Shown piece by piece: positions 33,162 through 42,557 of a DNA stretch of 64,000 nucleotides; the first letter of the stretch is position 1, and each line of letters begins with the position of its first letter. Where the stretch lies: contig CAZTGC010000004.1 in NCBI GenBank assembly GCA_964612975.1, positions 113,587 through 177,586 of the forward strand. The letters are read 5' to 3'. Under the pieces are notes generated by a model, which did no database searches, was not told the DNA's origin, and was given only the letters and a program-made list of their open reading frames with translations. A program made the translations under genes and the position numbers. This DNA is from NZ13-RE01 sp964612975 (GTDB taxonomy: Bacteria > Dictyoglomota > Dictyoglomia > Dictyoglomales > Dictyoglomaceae).

Positions 33162-34982
33162 TTAATCTACCTTATATTCTCCATCAATGGTTTTTCCACC
33201 AGGATTTTCGCTACCACTTTGACCTTGGGGATTTGTAGAGCTTCCTGCAGTTTGATACATAACTTGCCCCATCTCACCAAGGGCTTGGGTTAATTCCTCC
33301 ATTCCCTTCCTTACCCTCTCCCCATCAATTCTTTCGGGCTTAATTAGTTCTTCCAAATTCTTAATTTTATCCTCAACTTTCTGGACTAATTCTTTACTCA
33401 CTTTATCCCCATAATCCTTTATAGTCTTTCTTGCAGTATATATCAAATGTTCTGCTTGGTTCTTTGTCTCAATCTCTTCTTTTCTTTTTCTGTCTTCCTC
33501 TTCAAACTTCTTTGCCTCCTCAGTCATTCTCTTTATCTCCTGTTCACTCAGTCTTATGGCATTTGATATAGTTATTCTTTGCTCCTTTCCTGTAGCTTTA
33601 TCCTTTGCAGAGACATGGACAATGCCGTTTACATCTATATCAAAGGTAACTTCTATTTGAGGGACTCCCCTTGGAGCAGGAGGAATTCCATCTAATATGA
33701 ATCTTCCAAGGGTAATATTGTCCTTAGCAAGGGCCCTTTCTCCTTGAAGAACATGAATCTCTACACTGGTTTGATAATCGGCTGCTGTAGTAAATATCTG
33801 ACTTTTTGATACGGGAATAGAGGTATTTCTTTCTATAATTTTTGTAAATACACCACCAAGGGTCTCAATTCCAAGGGAAAGGGGAGTTACATCCACAAGA
33901 ACTATATCTTTTATCTCGCCACCAATTACTCCTGCTTGAATTGCAGCACCAAGAGCTACTGCTTCATCGGGATTTACGTTTCTTTGGGGCTCCTTTCCAA
34001 AATGTTTCTTTATCCATTCTTGGATACAAGGCATTCTTGTGGCTCCACCCACTAATATGATCTTGTCAATCTGTGATGGAGAAAGACCCGCATCGGCAAG
34101 GGCTCTTTCCGTTGGTTCTTTTGTTTTTTCCACTAAATCATAGGTTAATTCTTCAAATTTAGCTCTGGTCAATGTAAAGGAAAGATGTAGTGGAGTATTT
34201 CCCTTCATGGCAATAAAGGGAAGATTAATTTCAGCAGAAAGTTTTGAAGAAAGCTCAATTTTTGCCTTTTCTGCAGCCTCAAATAATCTTTGTAGAGCAG
34301 TCTTATCCTCTTTTAGGTTAATCCCATGTTCTTCCATAAAAATTTCCCAAAAATAATTTACAATTCTTTCATCGAAATCATCCCCACCAAGCCTATTATT
34401 TCCAGAGGTTGCAATAACCTCGAATACTCCTTCTCCGATCTCTAAAATAGATACATCAAAGGTGCCACCACCAAGATCAAAGACTAAGATTTTCTGGTGC
34501 CCCTCCTTATCAAGGCCATAGGCAAGGGCAGCTGCTGTGGGCTCATTAATTATTCTTACCACTTCTAAACCAGCAATGGCACCTGCATCCTTTGTGGCTT
34601 GTCTTTGGGCATCAGAAAAATATGCAGGACATGTAATTACTGCCTTTTCAATCTTTTCCCCCAAATATGCTTCTGCATCATTCTTTAATTTTCTCAAGAT
34701 CATTGCAGATATTTCTTGGGGAGTATATTCTTTGTCATCGATCCTTACTTTATAATTTGTCCCCATATGTCTTTTAATGGAGCGAATGGTCCTTTCCGAA
34801 TTAATAATTGCCTGTCTTTTTGCAGGCTCTCCCACAATAAGTTGTCCATCCTTTGTAAAGGCAACAACTGAAGGTGTTAACCTGCTTCCTTCTGTATTTG
34901 GAATTATTACAGGTCTTCCCCCTTCAAGGTATGCTATAAGAGAATTAGTAGTCCCAAGATCAATTCCTACAATCTTTGCCAT
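33162..34982 (-). CDS. dnaK: Chaperone DnaK (Hsp70)
   Basis: About 606 residues. ATPase domain with GIDLGTTNS at the N-terminus and DLGGGTFDVS, followed by the substrate-binding domain (about 380-500) and a helical lid with a short acidic tail. ATG 34982 is preferred over 34988 because it lies 9 bases from AGGAGG and begins the canonical MAKIVGIDLG. The 5' end overlaps grpE by about 20 bases. Confidence 0.97.
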   Translation of the reverse strand: MAKIVGIDLGTTNSLIAYLEGGRPVIIPNTEGSRLTPSVVAFTKDGQLIVGEPAKRQAIINSERTIRSIKRHMGTNYKVRIDDKEYTPQEISAMILRKLKNDAEAYLGEKIEKAVITCPAYFSDAQRQATKDAGAIAGLEVVRIINEPTAAALAYGLDKEGHQKILVFDLGGGTFDVSILEIGEGVFEVIATSGNNRLGGDDFDERIVNYFWEIFMEEHGINLKEDKTALQRLFEAAEKAKIELSSKLSAEINLPFIAMKGNTPLHLSFTLTRAKFEELTYDLVEKTKEPTERALADAGLSPSQIDKIILVGGATRMPCIQEWIKKHFGKEPQRNVNPDEAVALGAAIQAGVIGGEIKDIVLVDVTPLSLGIETLGGVFTKIIERNTSIPVSKSQIFTTAADYQTSVEIHVLQGERALAKDNITLGRFILDGIPPAPRGVPQIEVTFDIDVNGIVHVSAKDKATGKEQRITISNAIRLSEQEIKRMTEEAKKFEEEDRKRKEEIETKNQAEHLIYTARKTIKDYGDKVSKELVQKVEDKIKNLEELIKPERIDGERVRKGMEELTQALGEMGQVMYQTAGSSTNPQGQSGSENPGGKTIDGEYKVD

Positions 34983-35505
34983 TATCATCTACCTCCTTTT
35001 TTTCTATTTTTTTAGATACAATTACCTTTGCAGGCCTCAATATTTTATTCTTAAAGAAATATCCGGGAAAAACCTCTCGAATCACTAGGTTATCTTCCCC
35101 ATCTTCAACCTCTTCCATCCCCACTGCTTCGTGAAGGGATGGATCAAAGGATTTTCCAATAGTCTCCATTTTTACAACTCCTTCATTCTGAAGGAGGTTT
35201 TCAAATTGCCTATAGATCATATAAATTCCTTCTATGATGGCATCTTTTTCTCTTGCATCTTTAATAGTCTCTAAGGCCAAGGAAAAGTTATCCATTATAT
35301 CTACAATTTCCTTTATTAATCTTGAGTTGGCAATTTCCTGCCACTCTTCCTTTTCTCTTCTTAATCTTTGACGGAAATTTTCAAATTCTGCTTGAAGCCT
35401 TATATATTTTATTTCCCAGTCATCTACTAAGGTCTCAGGTTTTGTATCTTCCTTATTAAGTTCTATTTCCTTTGTTTCTTCTTCCAGCACCTCTTTCTCC
35501 TCCAT
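34960..35505 (-). CDS. grpE: Nucleotide exchange factor GrpE
   Basis: 181 residues. An acidic N-terminus, a long coiled-coil helix (YIRLQAEFENFRQRLRREKE) and the beta-wing with the signature LHEAVGMEEV...VIREVFPGYFFKNKILRPAKVIVSK (read in parts) are visible. It exchanges ADP for ATP on DnaK. It is the first gene of the operon and lies 23 bases downstream of a CIRCE operator. Confidence 0.95.
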   Translation of the reverse strand: MEEKEVLEEETKEIELNKEDTKPETLVDDWEIKYIRLQAEFENFRQRLRREKEEWQEIANSRLIKEIVDIMDNFSLALETIKDAREKDAIIEGIYMIYRQFENLLQNEGVVKMETIGKSFDPSLHEAVGMEEVEDGEDNLVIREVFPGYFFKNKILRPAKVIVSKKIEKKEVDDNGKDCRN

Positions 35506-35527
35506 AATTTCACCTCATTTTTAAATT

Positions 35528-35554
35528 TTAGCAGTCTCACCCTGAGAGTGCTAA
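35528..35554 (-). promoter_or_regulatory. CIRCE operator (HrcA binding site)
   Basis: On the minus strand TTAGCACTC, nine bases, then GACTGCTAA: the CIRCE inverted repeat with one mismatch to consensus GAGTGCTAA. It predicts HrcA repression of grpE-dnaK-dnaJ. A TTGACA (35591-35586) lies upstream on the same strand, but no ideally spaced -10 is evident (TATAAA at spacer 14, or TATATA at 21). The operator overlaps the stop codon of the upstream amidotransferase gene. hrcA itself is not in the window. Confidence 0.9.
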
Positions 35555-36258
35555 ACCATATATAGTTTATAACCTTTGTTAAAATTGTCAAGGGAATCTG
35601 CTAAACTTAAAAAAAGTTTAATGGATTCTTTGCTCTTTAGTCTTTCGGGATGCCATTGAACTCCAATTAAATAGGGATAGTCTTTATATTCAATTCCCTC
35701 TATAATATCAAATCCATCCTCTATAAATTTTGCAGATACTACTAAATTCTTACCAAGGTTTTTAATAGCTTGGTGGTGGGAACTATTTACTGTTATCTCC
35801 TCCCTTTCTAGTATCTTATATAGATTACTCCTTTTTTCAATATAAACCTTGTGAAAGGAATCCTTTCCCTTTTCCCTCCAATGGGTTTGAGAAATTTTCT
35901 TTTCCCTCTTATATCTCTTTAGATCTTGATATAAAGAGCCCCCAAAAAATACATTTATTAATTGGCATCCCCTACATATTCCCAATATAGGTATCCTTCT
36001 TTTAAAAGCAGATTCCATTAAATTGAATTCCCATTGATCTCTTCCTTTATTTATTTCCAGATTTTCTTCCTCAATTTTTTCATTGTAATAGGAGGGATGA
36101 ATATCTTCTCCACCAATGAAAATTATAGCGGAAATCTTATTCCAAGCCATTTCTTCCTCTGGATAAAGCACTATATACGGAATATTAAGTCTTTCCAAAG
36201 CCCTTTTATAATTATTATTTTCTTTATGCCAACTTAAAGCTACTATTTTTCCTTCCAT
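35551..36258 (-). CDS. Class I glutamine amidotransferase (peptidase C26 / PuuD-like)
   Basis: 235 residues. Nucleophile C95 in ILGICRGCQLINV and the His-Glu pair in GVQWHPE near residue 200 are intact, as is the SSHHQAI segment. This family includes gamma-glutamyl-gamma-aminobutyrate hydrolase and other gamma-glutamyl hydrolases. It begins 4 bases after nadC, at the end of the nadABC operon. A link to NAD synthesis or to ammonia supply is possible but not shown. Its stop codon overlaps the CIRCE operator of grpE. Confidence 0.82.
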   Translation of the reverse strand: MEGKIVALSWHKENNNYKRALERLNIPYIVLYPEEEMAWNKISAIIFIGGEDIHPSYYNEKIEEENLEINKGRDQWEFNLMESAFKRRIPILGICRGCQLINVFFGGSLYQDLKRYKREKKISQTHWREKGKDSFHKVYIEKRSNLYKILEREEITVNSSHHQAIKNLGKNLVVSAKFIEDGFDIIEGIEYKDYPYLIGVQWHPERLKSKESIKLFLSLADSLDNFNKGYKLYMV

Positions 36259-36262
36259 TTCT

Positions 36263-37102
36263 CTAAATAATTTCCAAACTAATATCCAAGCTTTTCACAG
36301 AATGGGTTAATTTTCCCATGGATATAAAGTTTACTCCCAATTTTGCAATATCCTTTATATCCTCAGGCTTTATATTTCCCGATACCTCTATTAATGCCCT
36401 TTTGTTAATAATTTCCACTGCCCTTTTTATACTCTCTTTGTCCATATTATCCAACATTATAATATCTACCTTATTTTCTAAAGCTTCTTTTACCTGCTCA
36501 AGATTTTCTGTCTCCACCTCTATCTTGTAAGGGAAAGATAATTTTTTCCTTACCCTTCTTACTGCCTCAGTAATACTTCCTGCTATTTTTATATGGTTAT
36601 CCTTTATCAAAACCATATCGTATAAGGCAAATCTATGATTCTCTCCTCCTCCCACCCTTACCCCATATTTTTCTAAAACCCTAAGAAGGGGGGTAGTTTT
36701 TCTCGTATCTAAAATTTTAACATTATATGGCTTTGCAAGGGAAACACAATAGTTGGTAAAGGTTGCAATTCCCGATAGTCTTTGAAGAAAATTTAATGCA
36801 GTTCTTTCTCCAGAAAGAATTGTTTTTGCCCTTCCATAAATTTCTACAATAATTTTATCCTTTTCTATTCTCTCTCCCTCTGAAACCTTTGGAGAAAAGG
36901 TTATAGAGGGATCCAAAAATTTAAAGACCTCTTCTGCAACAGGAATTCCTGCAACTACCCCTTCCTCCTTTACAATAATATATGCCTTTGTATAGAAATT
37001 ATCTGGAACAATGCTTTCTGTGGTTATATCTCCAAATCCTATATCTTCTTCTAAGGCCTCCTCAACAATTTTTCTTAAAAGATGGTGGGGAATTGACATC
37101 AC
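36263..37102 (-). CDS. nadC: Quinolinate phosphoribosyltransferase
   Basis: 279 residues. Family landmarks: GDITTESIVP, RTALNFLQRLSGIAT, KILDTRKTTPLLR, HRFALYDMVLIKDNHI and VEVETENLEQVKEAL (read in parts). It converts quinolinate and PRPP to nicotinate mononucleotide. The start is GTG 37102 (AAGGAG nine bases upstream) or ATG 37099. It overlaps nadB by 41 bases. Confidence 0.95.
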   Translation of the reverse strand: MMSIPHHLLRKIVEEALEEDIGFGDITTESIVPDNFYTKAYIIVKEEGVVAGIPVAEEVFKFLDPSITFSPKVSEGERIEKDKIIVEIYGRAKTILSGERTALNFLQRLSGIATFTNYCVSLAKPYNVKILDTRKTTPLLRVLEKYGVRVGGGENHRFALYDMVLIKDNHIKIAGSITEAVRRVRKKLSFPYKIEVETENLEQVKEALENKVDIIMLDNMDKESIKRAVEIINKRALIEVSGNIKPEDIKDIAKLGVNFISMGKLTHSVKSLDISLEII

Positions 37103-38639
37103 GATATATCACTCCTTTATCTTTTTCCAAGATTATATGTTTTCTCCATTTGTCCTTCATAGTAGGAAAATCTATCCTAGAATGGGCCCCCCTACTTTCT
37201 TCCCTTAAAAGGGCAGATTTTGTCATTAAATAGCCAATGGTACTCATATTTTTCAATTCCAGAAATTCTTTATTGGGAAAGAAAATATCAATTTCTTTTA
37301 TCCATCCCTCAAAAATCTTTAATGCATATTCTAATCTTTTCCCTTCCCTTAAAATTCCCACATTTTCCCACATTAGTTTTTTAATTTCTTCCTTATCAAA
37401 GGGAACTTCCTTCTCTTTTATATTAAACTTTAATTTTGGAAGATTCTTAGAAGGGACAGGTTCATCCTGAAGAATTCCCAATATACATCTTCTTCCGAAG
37501 ACCAATCCTTCTAATAGGGAATTGCTGGCTAATCTATTTGCTCCATGTAGACCTGTGCAAGCTACCTCTCCACAGGCATAGAGATTTTTTATACTTGTTC
37601 TTCCAAATTCATCGGTTTCTATTCCTCCCATAAAGTAATGGGCTACAGGTTCCACAGGAATTGGCTCCTTTAGTATATCAAATCCATATTCCTTACAGAT
37701 TCTCAAAATATTAGGAAATCTCTTTTTAATTTTTCTCTCCCCTATGGGTCTAAAATCTAAATAGATATCTTTTTCTGTCTCCAGCATTTCTAAATATATG
37801 GCTCGGGTTACTATATCCCTGGGAGCTAATTCTCCTTGGGGATGATAATTTAACATAAATCTTTCCCCATAATAATTTCTTAATATTCCTCCTTCTCCCC
37901 TTACTGCCTCAGAGATTAAAAATTTTTGAGGAAGATCTATTTTTAGGGCGGTGGGATGAAATTGGAAAAATTCCATATCCATTAATCTTGCTCCTGCTCT
38001 ATAGGCTGAAGCTAAGCCATCTCCAGTAATTGTTTTGGGATTTGTAGTATAAAGATAAAGTTGTCCTGCCCCTCCCGCAGCTAAAATAACAAAATTACTA
38101 TAAAATATCTCCAGCTCTTTTTTTTCATTTAAAAATATTCCTCCGATTACCCTTTCTCCATCCCTTATTAGGTCCACAAGATAATAATTCTCAAAAAAAT
38201 ATATATTCTTTTTATTTTTAATTATGGAAATTAATGTTTTTGCAATCTCAAGACCTGTAGAGTCTCCATGGGCATGAAGGATTCTTCTTCTGCTGTGGGC
38301 TGCTTCCCGTGTGAATTCCAAACCATTACTTCTATCAAAGGAAACTCCAATTTCTATTAGATCCTTTATTCTATCTATTCCCTCTTCCACTACAATTCTT
38401 ACTATATTTTCTTCATTAAAATAGGCTCCTGCTTTTAAGGTATCTTCATAGTGAAGTAAGGGAGAATCATCCTTACTCAGGGCAACGGCAATCCCCCCTT
38501 GGGCATAATAGGTACTACTCTCTTCTAATTTATCCTTGGTCAAAAGGGCAACCCTGTAGTTATCAGGAGAATAAAAAGCAGAGGAAAGTCCTGCAATTCC
38601 ACTTCCCACAATAATAATATCAAAGAAATTTTCTCTCAT
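37062..38639 (-). CDS. nadB: L-aspartate oxidase
   Basis: 525 residues. FAD dinucleotide-binding motif (IIIVGSGIAGLSSAF) at the N-terminus, substrate/flavin motifs YYAQGGIAVAL, EAAHSRRRILHAHGDSTG, and the catalytic region QFHPTAL with EAVRGEGG. It oxidises aspartate to iminoaspartate for quinolinate synthase. In anaerobes fumarate may serve as electron acceptor. Overlaps nadA by four bases. Confidence 0.95.
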   Translation of the reverse strand: MRENFFDIIIVGSGIAGLSSAFYSPDNYRVALLTKDKLEESSTYYAQGGIAVALSKDDSPLLHYEDTLKAGAYFNEENIVRIVVEEGIDRIKDLIEIGVSFDRSNGLEFTREAAHSRRRILHAHGDSTGLEIAKTLISIIKNKKNIYFFENYYLVDLIRDGERVIGGIFLNEKKELEIFYSNFVILAAGGAGQLYLYTTNPKTITGDGLASAYRAGARLMDMEFFQFHPTALKIDLPQKFLISEAVRGEGGILRNYYGERFMLNYHPQGELAPRDIVTRAIYLEMLETEKDIYLDFRPIGERKIKKRFPNILRICKEYGFDILKEPIPVEPVAHYFMGGIETDEFGRTSIKNLYACGEVACTGLHGANRLASNSLLEGLVFGRRCILGILQDEPVPSKNLPKLKFNIKEKEVPFDKEEIKKLMWENVGILREGKRLEYALKIFEGWIKEIDIFFPNKEFLELKNMSTIGYLMTKSALLREESRGAHSRIDFPTMKDKWRKHIILEKDKGVIYRDVNSPPSFKKNC

Positions 38640-39532
38640 AAATTAAGCATGTTCTCAATAGCCTTCAATGCCTTTGATCTTATGGGCTCAGGAACCTTTA
38701 CCTCAGGATCTAAATCTTCTAAAGCCCACAAAACCTTTTCCAATGTATTTTTTTTCATATTGGGGCATACCCCAAGGAAAGATGCAGGATAAAATAATTT
38801 ATCAGGGCATTCCCTTCTTAATCTATAAAGAATTCCCATCTCTGTCCCTATTATATATTCCCTTCCGTCATCCTCTTTTACAAATTTTATAATTCCACTG
38901 GTACTGGCAATCTTACCAGAAAGCTCTAATACTTCCTTTCTACATTCAGGATGGGAAACAACCTTGGCATTGGGATACTCCCTTTTTAATTTTTCAATAT
39001 CCTGAGGAAGAATTCTTTGATGGGTGGGACAAAAGCCATCCCATATATACATTTTTTTATTTGTATTTTTACTTACATAATAGCCAAGATTTCTATCGGG
39101 AATAAAAATTATCTCCTCCGAAGGAACTTTCTCTACCACATCTACTGCATTAGCTGAAGTACAGCAATAATCACTCTCTGCCTTAACCTCTGCCGATGTA
39201 TTTATATATGCTACTACTAGTGCTTTTGGGAATTTTTCCCTTAATCTTCTTACATCCTCTGGAGTAATCATATTTGCTAGGGGGCATCCTGCATTTATAT
39301 CAGGTAATAATACTTTCTTTTCTGGTGCCAAGATGCTCGCAGTTTCTGCCATGAAGTGAACCCCACAGAATACAATAACTTCTTCTTCTACCCCTTTGGC
39401 GATTCGAGAGAGTTCTAGGGAATCCCCAACAAAATCTGCTATGTCCTGAATTTCAGGAAGCTGATAATTATGGGCTAATATTATAGCATTTCTTTCCTTT
39501 TTTAATTTTTTTACTCTTTCCACTAAATCCAT
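38636..39532 (-). CDS. nadA: Quinolinate synthase
   Basis: 298 residues. Visible are the AHNYQLPEIQDIADFVGDSL start, the [4Fe-4S] cysteines in GCPLAN-, CTSANAV- and GVCPNMKK-type contexts, and HPECRKEV. It condenses iminoaspartate with dihydroxyacetone phosphate to give quinolinate. It is the first gene of nadA-nadB-nadC, behind an extended -10 promoter. The oxygen-sensitive cluster fits an anaerobe. Confidence 0.96.
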   Translation of the reverse strand: MDLVERVKKLKKERNAIILAHNYQLPEIQDIADFVGDSLELSRIAKGVEEEVIVFCGVHFMAETASILAPEKKVLLPDINAGCPLANMITPEDVRRLREKFPKALVVAYINTSAEVKAESDYCCTSANAVDVVEKVPSEEIIFIPDRNLGYYVSKNTNKKMYIWDGFCPTHQRILPQDIEKLKREYPNAKVVSHPECRKEVLELSGKIASTSGIIKFVKEDDGREYIIGTEMGILYRLRRECPDKLFYPASFLGVCPNMKKNTLEKVLWALEDLDPEVKVPEPIRSKALKAIENMLNL

Positions 39533-39554
39533 GTTTCACCTCAATATTTAATAA

Positions 39555-39563
39555 ATTATAACA
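39555..39563 (-). promoter_or_regulatory. Extended -10 promoter of the nad operon
   Basis: TGTTATAAT on the minus strand (39563-39555) lies in the 33-base gap between gatD and nadA, with a GAGGTGA ribosome site before the ATG at 39532. The nad genes can therefore be transcribed separately from gatD/murT. Confidence 0.5.
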
Positions 39564-39565
39564 TC

Positions 39566-40288
39566 TTATCTTAAAAGCTTAATAATATTATTATGGGCGA
39601 GGAATTCCTCTTTATCACAAAGGGGTTCTAAAGAAATTTCCCTTTTATATTTTCTTTCAAGGGCAGATCTTATCAAAAAGTCTGCAAGATGAGGATTCTT
39701 AGAAAGGATGGGACCATGAAGGTAGGTCCCTATACAATTTTTATAAACAAGTCCCTCATATCCATCTTTTCCATTATTTCCATACCCCTTTATAACCCTT
39801 CCTAAGGGCTTGTAATTGTGATAGGTTCTTCCTCCATGATTCTCAAAACCCACTAGGGTTTTGGGATATATGGGAAGGTCTGTCTCAATTAATATATTTC
39901 CAATAAGTCTTCCCCTTTCCCCTTGAGTGTAAAAGTTTAATAGGGAGAGCCCTTCAATTCTTTTCCCATAAGCATCTATGTAATACTCTCCCAAAAGTTG
40001 ATATCCTCCACATACTCCAAGGAGGGGTACTTTATCCTCTATCAAATCCTTAATAGTTTTTTTAAACTTTAAGATATGAGAAAACAAGATTTCTTGTTCC
40101 CTATCGGATCCTCCCCCTATAAAAATTATATCAGCTTCTTCTAAATCCTCCTCTTTATCCTTTGTAAATTTCCTTATCTCTACTTTAATCTTTCTCCATA
40201 TTGCTCTTTTTTCAATTATCATTATATTTCCCCTATCCCCATATAAATTTAGAAGATCTGGATACATATGAAATATTTTAAGTTCCAT
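39566..40288 (-). CDS. gatD: GatD, glutaminase subunit of the lipid II amidotransferase
   Basis: 240 residues. A CobB/CobQ-type glutaminase: nucleophile C93 in LLGVCGGYQLLGEYY and a histidine in IGTYLHGPILSKNPHLAD. It liberates ammonia for MurT, which amidates the alpha-carboxyl of D-Glu in lipid II. The gene overlaps murT by 11 bases. GatD/MurT is best known from Gram-positive bacteria. Confidence 0.88.
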   Translation of the reverse strand: MELKIFHMYPDLLNLYGDRGNIMIIEKRAIWRKIKVEIRKFTKDKEEDLEEADIIFIGGGSDREQEILFSHILKFKKTIKDLIEDKVPLLGVCGGYQLLGEYYIDAYGKRIEGLSLLNFYTQGERGRLIGNILIETDLPIYPKTLVGFENHGGRTYHNYKPLGRVIKGYGNNGKDGYEGLVYKNCIGTYLHGPILSKNPHLADFLIRSALERKYKREISLEPLCDKEEFLAHNNIIKLLR

Positions 40289-41603
40289 TTTTTGCCTTCC
40301 TTAATAATAATTTTCTGGTTTTAAAAAGGGCAGTATAAGTGGGAAGAATAAAAGCCTTATAGGGTGAGGAAAGGGAAAGATTTATAGCTTTTCTTAAACT
40401 CTTGACTAATAAGATTTTATCTAAGGGAATTTCTGCATATTTTAATCTCACCATCAAATCTTCTCCTCTTTTCCCTGAACAATAAATTTTTTTAATACTT
40501 TTATCTTCCTTTAATTTTTCAAAGTCCACATCCCAAATCCATGAGACATCCCTTCCATCGGCAATATTATCATTCAATATTAAAATTAATATCTTATCCC
40601 AGGGATCTAACTTAATCATATCAAGAACCTGATTATATCCCGTTGGATTTTTTACAAGAATAACAATTTTATCCTTTCCTTTATATATAAATTTTTCAAA
40701 TCTTCCCAAAGAGAAGGAAAAATTTGAAATATTTTCCCTTAAATAATCAGGAGAAAGCTCCATAAGCCTTCCCACAGCATATCCTGCAAGAACATTATAT
40801 AAATTGTATATTCCAGGATATTTAAAGGATAGAGAAACTTCTTTAGACTTTTCTATAATAGAAAAATCCTGTGAATCCTTCCTGTTTATATTTTTAATAT
40901 AAAATTCATACTCTGGATTTTTAAAGCCACAGGAACAAGAATATCTTCCCAATTGGGTATAGGTAAAATATTCATAGAAAAGTTTTTCTCCACACTTAGG
41001 ACAATATGTACTCTCCTTTATATCGGATTCCTTTTCACTAATCTTCTCCTTTATTCCATAAAATATCTTTTCATGGGGAAGATCTTGAAATCTTGCTACA
41101 AAGGGATCATCCCCATTTAATACCAATTTTATTTTCTCCCTCCCCTCTAAGGCCTTAAAAATTCTATTTACCGTTATGTCTATCTCCCCATACCTATCCA
41201 GTTGATCCCTAAAAAAGTTTGTAATTACTACAATACTTGGAGATATATCCTCAAGAATTTTTGGGAAAACCCCTTCATCAATTTCAAAGGTTGCAAAATC
41301 AAATACCTTGGGATTTTTTATATAACATGTGGCGATTCCACTTTTTAAATTGGCACCCTCAAGATTTCCTAAAACTTTATATTTATTATTTCTCAATAGG
41401 AAAAATATGAGATTATTGGTAGTGGTTTTTCCATTGGTGCCTGTTATAAGGATGATATTTTTAATTCTTCTGGAGATCTTCTTTATAAAAAGGGGATCTA
41501 TAGTTAAAGCTATTTTCCCTGGTAAAGTGGTGGCATCTTGAGAGAAAAGCTTCATGATATAATAAATTGTTTTTCCTAAGAAAAGGGCTATCCAAAATCT
41601 CAT
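40278..41603 (-). CDS. murT: MurT, ligase subunit of the lipid II amidotransferase
   Basis: 441 residues. A Mur-ligase central domain (ILITGTNGKTTTNNLIFF; FEIDEGVFPKIL; ITNFFRDQLDRYGE) with a zinc-ribbon insert (CPKCGEKL and CSCGF near 200-230) and the short MurT C-terminal domain (DUF1727). The RDQLDRYGE segment and the zinc insert separate it from MurC-F. It activates the D-Glu carboxyl with ATP. It forms a pair with gatD; the upstream DMT transporter ends 12 bases before it. Confidence 0.9.
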   Translation of the reverse strand: MRFWIALFLGKTIYYIMKLFSQDATTLPGKIALTIDPLFIKKISRRIKNIILITGTNGKTTTNNLIFFLLRNNKYKVLGNLEGANLKSGIATCYIKNPKVFDFATFEIDEGVFPKILEDISPSIVVITNFFRDQLDRYGEIDITVNRIFKALEGREKIKLVLNGDDPFVARFQDLPHEKIFYGIKEKISEKESDIKESTYCPKCGEKLFYEYFTYTQLGRYSCSCGFKNPEYEFYIKNINRKDSQDFSIIEKSKEVSLSFKYPGIYNLYNVLAGYAVGRLMELSPDYLRENISNFSFSLGRFEKFIYKGKDKIVILVKNPTGYNQVLDMIKLDPWDKILILILNDNIADGRDVSWIWDVDFEKLKEDKSIKKIYCSGKRGEDLMVRLKYAEIPLDKILLVKSLRKAINLSLSSPYKAFILPTYTALFKTRKLLLRKAKNGT

Positions 41604-41614
41604 TATTATGTTTC

Positions 41615-42463
41615 CTAAATCCTTTCTTTAATGGAGTTATACATAATAGCTAAGGTAATTATTGCCATTCCTAATCCTTGATTAAAAAAGATGGATTCCT
41701 TTAGAAAAATATATGCAAGGATTGTAGCAAATACATTCTCTCCTAAAATTACTAAGGCAACGGAACTTGCAGGAAGAATTCTTAGGGCATAATTTGCAGA
41801 GGAATGTCCCATAAGCTGGGGAATAAGAGCTAAAAGGAGAAAGTAAAAATAAGTTTTTAATGGATAATTAAAGAAGGGATACGGGAAAAATAGGGAAATG
41901 ATAAATAAAAAAATTGCAGAGACGCTATAGACCGAGGATATATAACTTAACAAGGAGATTTTATTAGATAGTTTTTGTCCTATATAAAGATATAGTGCTA
42001 CAGAAAATCCCCCAATAATGGCAAAAATTTCTCCCATTCCCAATTGGAACTCTAAGCTTTTGCTGGTAATAAGAAACATTCCTAAGATAACAAAAAATAG
42101 AGAAATAAAATAGTAAAGGGGAGGTCTTTTTTTATCAATAAGAATTGTAAATAAGATAATAAATAGGGGATTTGTATTTACAAGTACCACTGCATTGGCC
42201 ACAGAGGTAAGGTAAATCGATGAAATCCAAGTATAAAAATGAACCCCTAAGGAAATTCCAGAAAGGATTAAAAGGGGTAATATACTTTTTTCTATTTTAA
42301 TTTTTTTTCTATACATGAGAATTAATATTAAAGAAGATATGACCAATCGAAAGGTAGCAATGATTAAAGGTGGGGCTTGAGCTAATCTTATGAAAAGAGA
42401 AGCCGTGGACATGGCAAAGGTGCCAATTAGTAATAATATATATGCCCTTTCCTTTACCTTCAT
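41615..42463 (-). CDS. EamA/DMT-family membrane transporter
   Basis: 282 residues with about ten hydrophobic helices in two EamA repeats (1-140 and 145-282). Typical phrases are TASLFIRLAQAPPLIIATFRL near the N-terminus and GHSSANYALRILPASSVALV in the second repeat. The family exports amino acids, nucleosides and other metabolites; the substrate is unknown. It begins the EamA-murT-gatD group, divergent from the beta-glucuronidase gene. Confidence 0.85.
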   Translation of the reverse strand: MKVKERAYILLLIGTFAMSTASLFIRLAQAPPLIIATFRLVISSLILILMYRKKIKIEKSILPLLILSGISLGVHFYTWISSIYLTSVANAVVLVNTNPLFIILFTILIDKKRPPLYYFISLFFVILGMFLITSKSLEFQLGMGEIFAIIGGFSVALYLYIGQKLSNKISLLSYISSVYSVSAIFLFIISLFFPYPFFNYPLKTYFYFLLLALIPQLMGHSSANYALRILPASSVALVILGENVFATILAYIFLKESIFFNQGLGMAIITLAIMYNSIKERI

Positions 42464-42557
42464 TTAATATTTCTCCTATTAATTCTTTGATTTTTCATAA
42501 GATATATTCCATAATATTATCAATAATAGCAAATTTTTTAAAGGGAGGTTATTAGGG

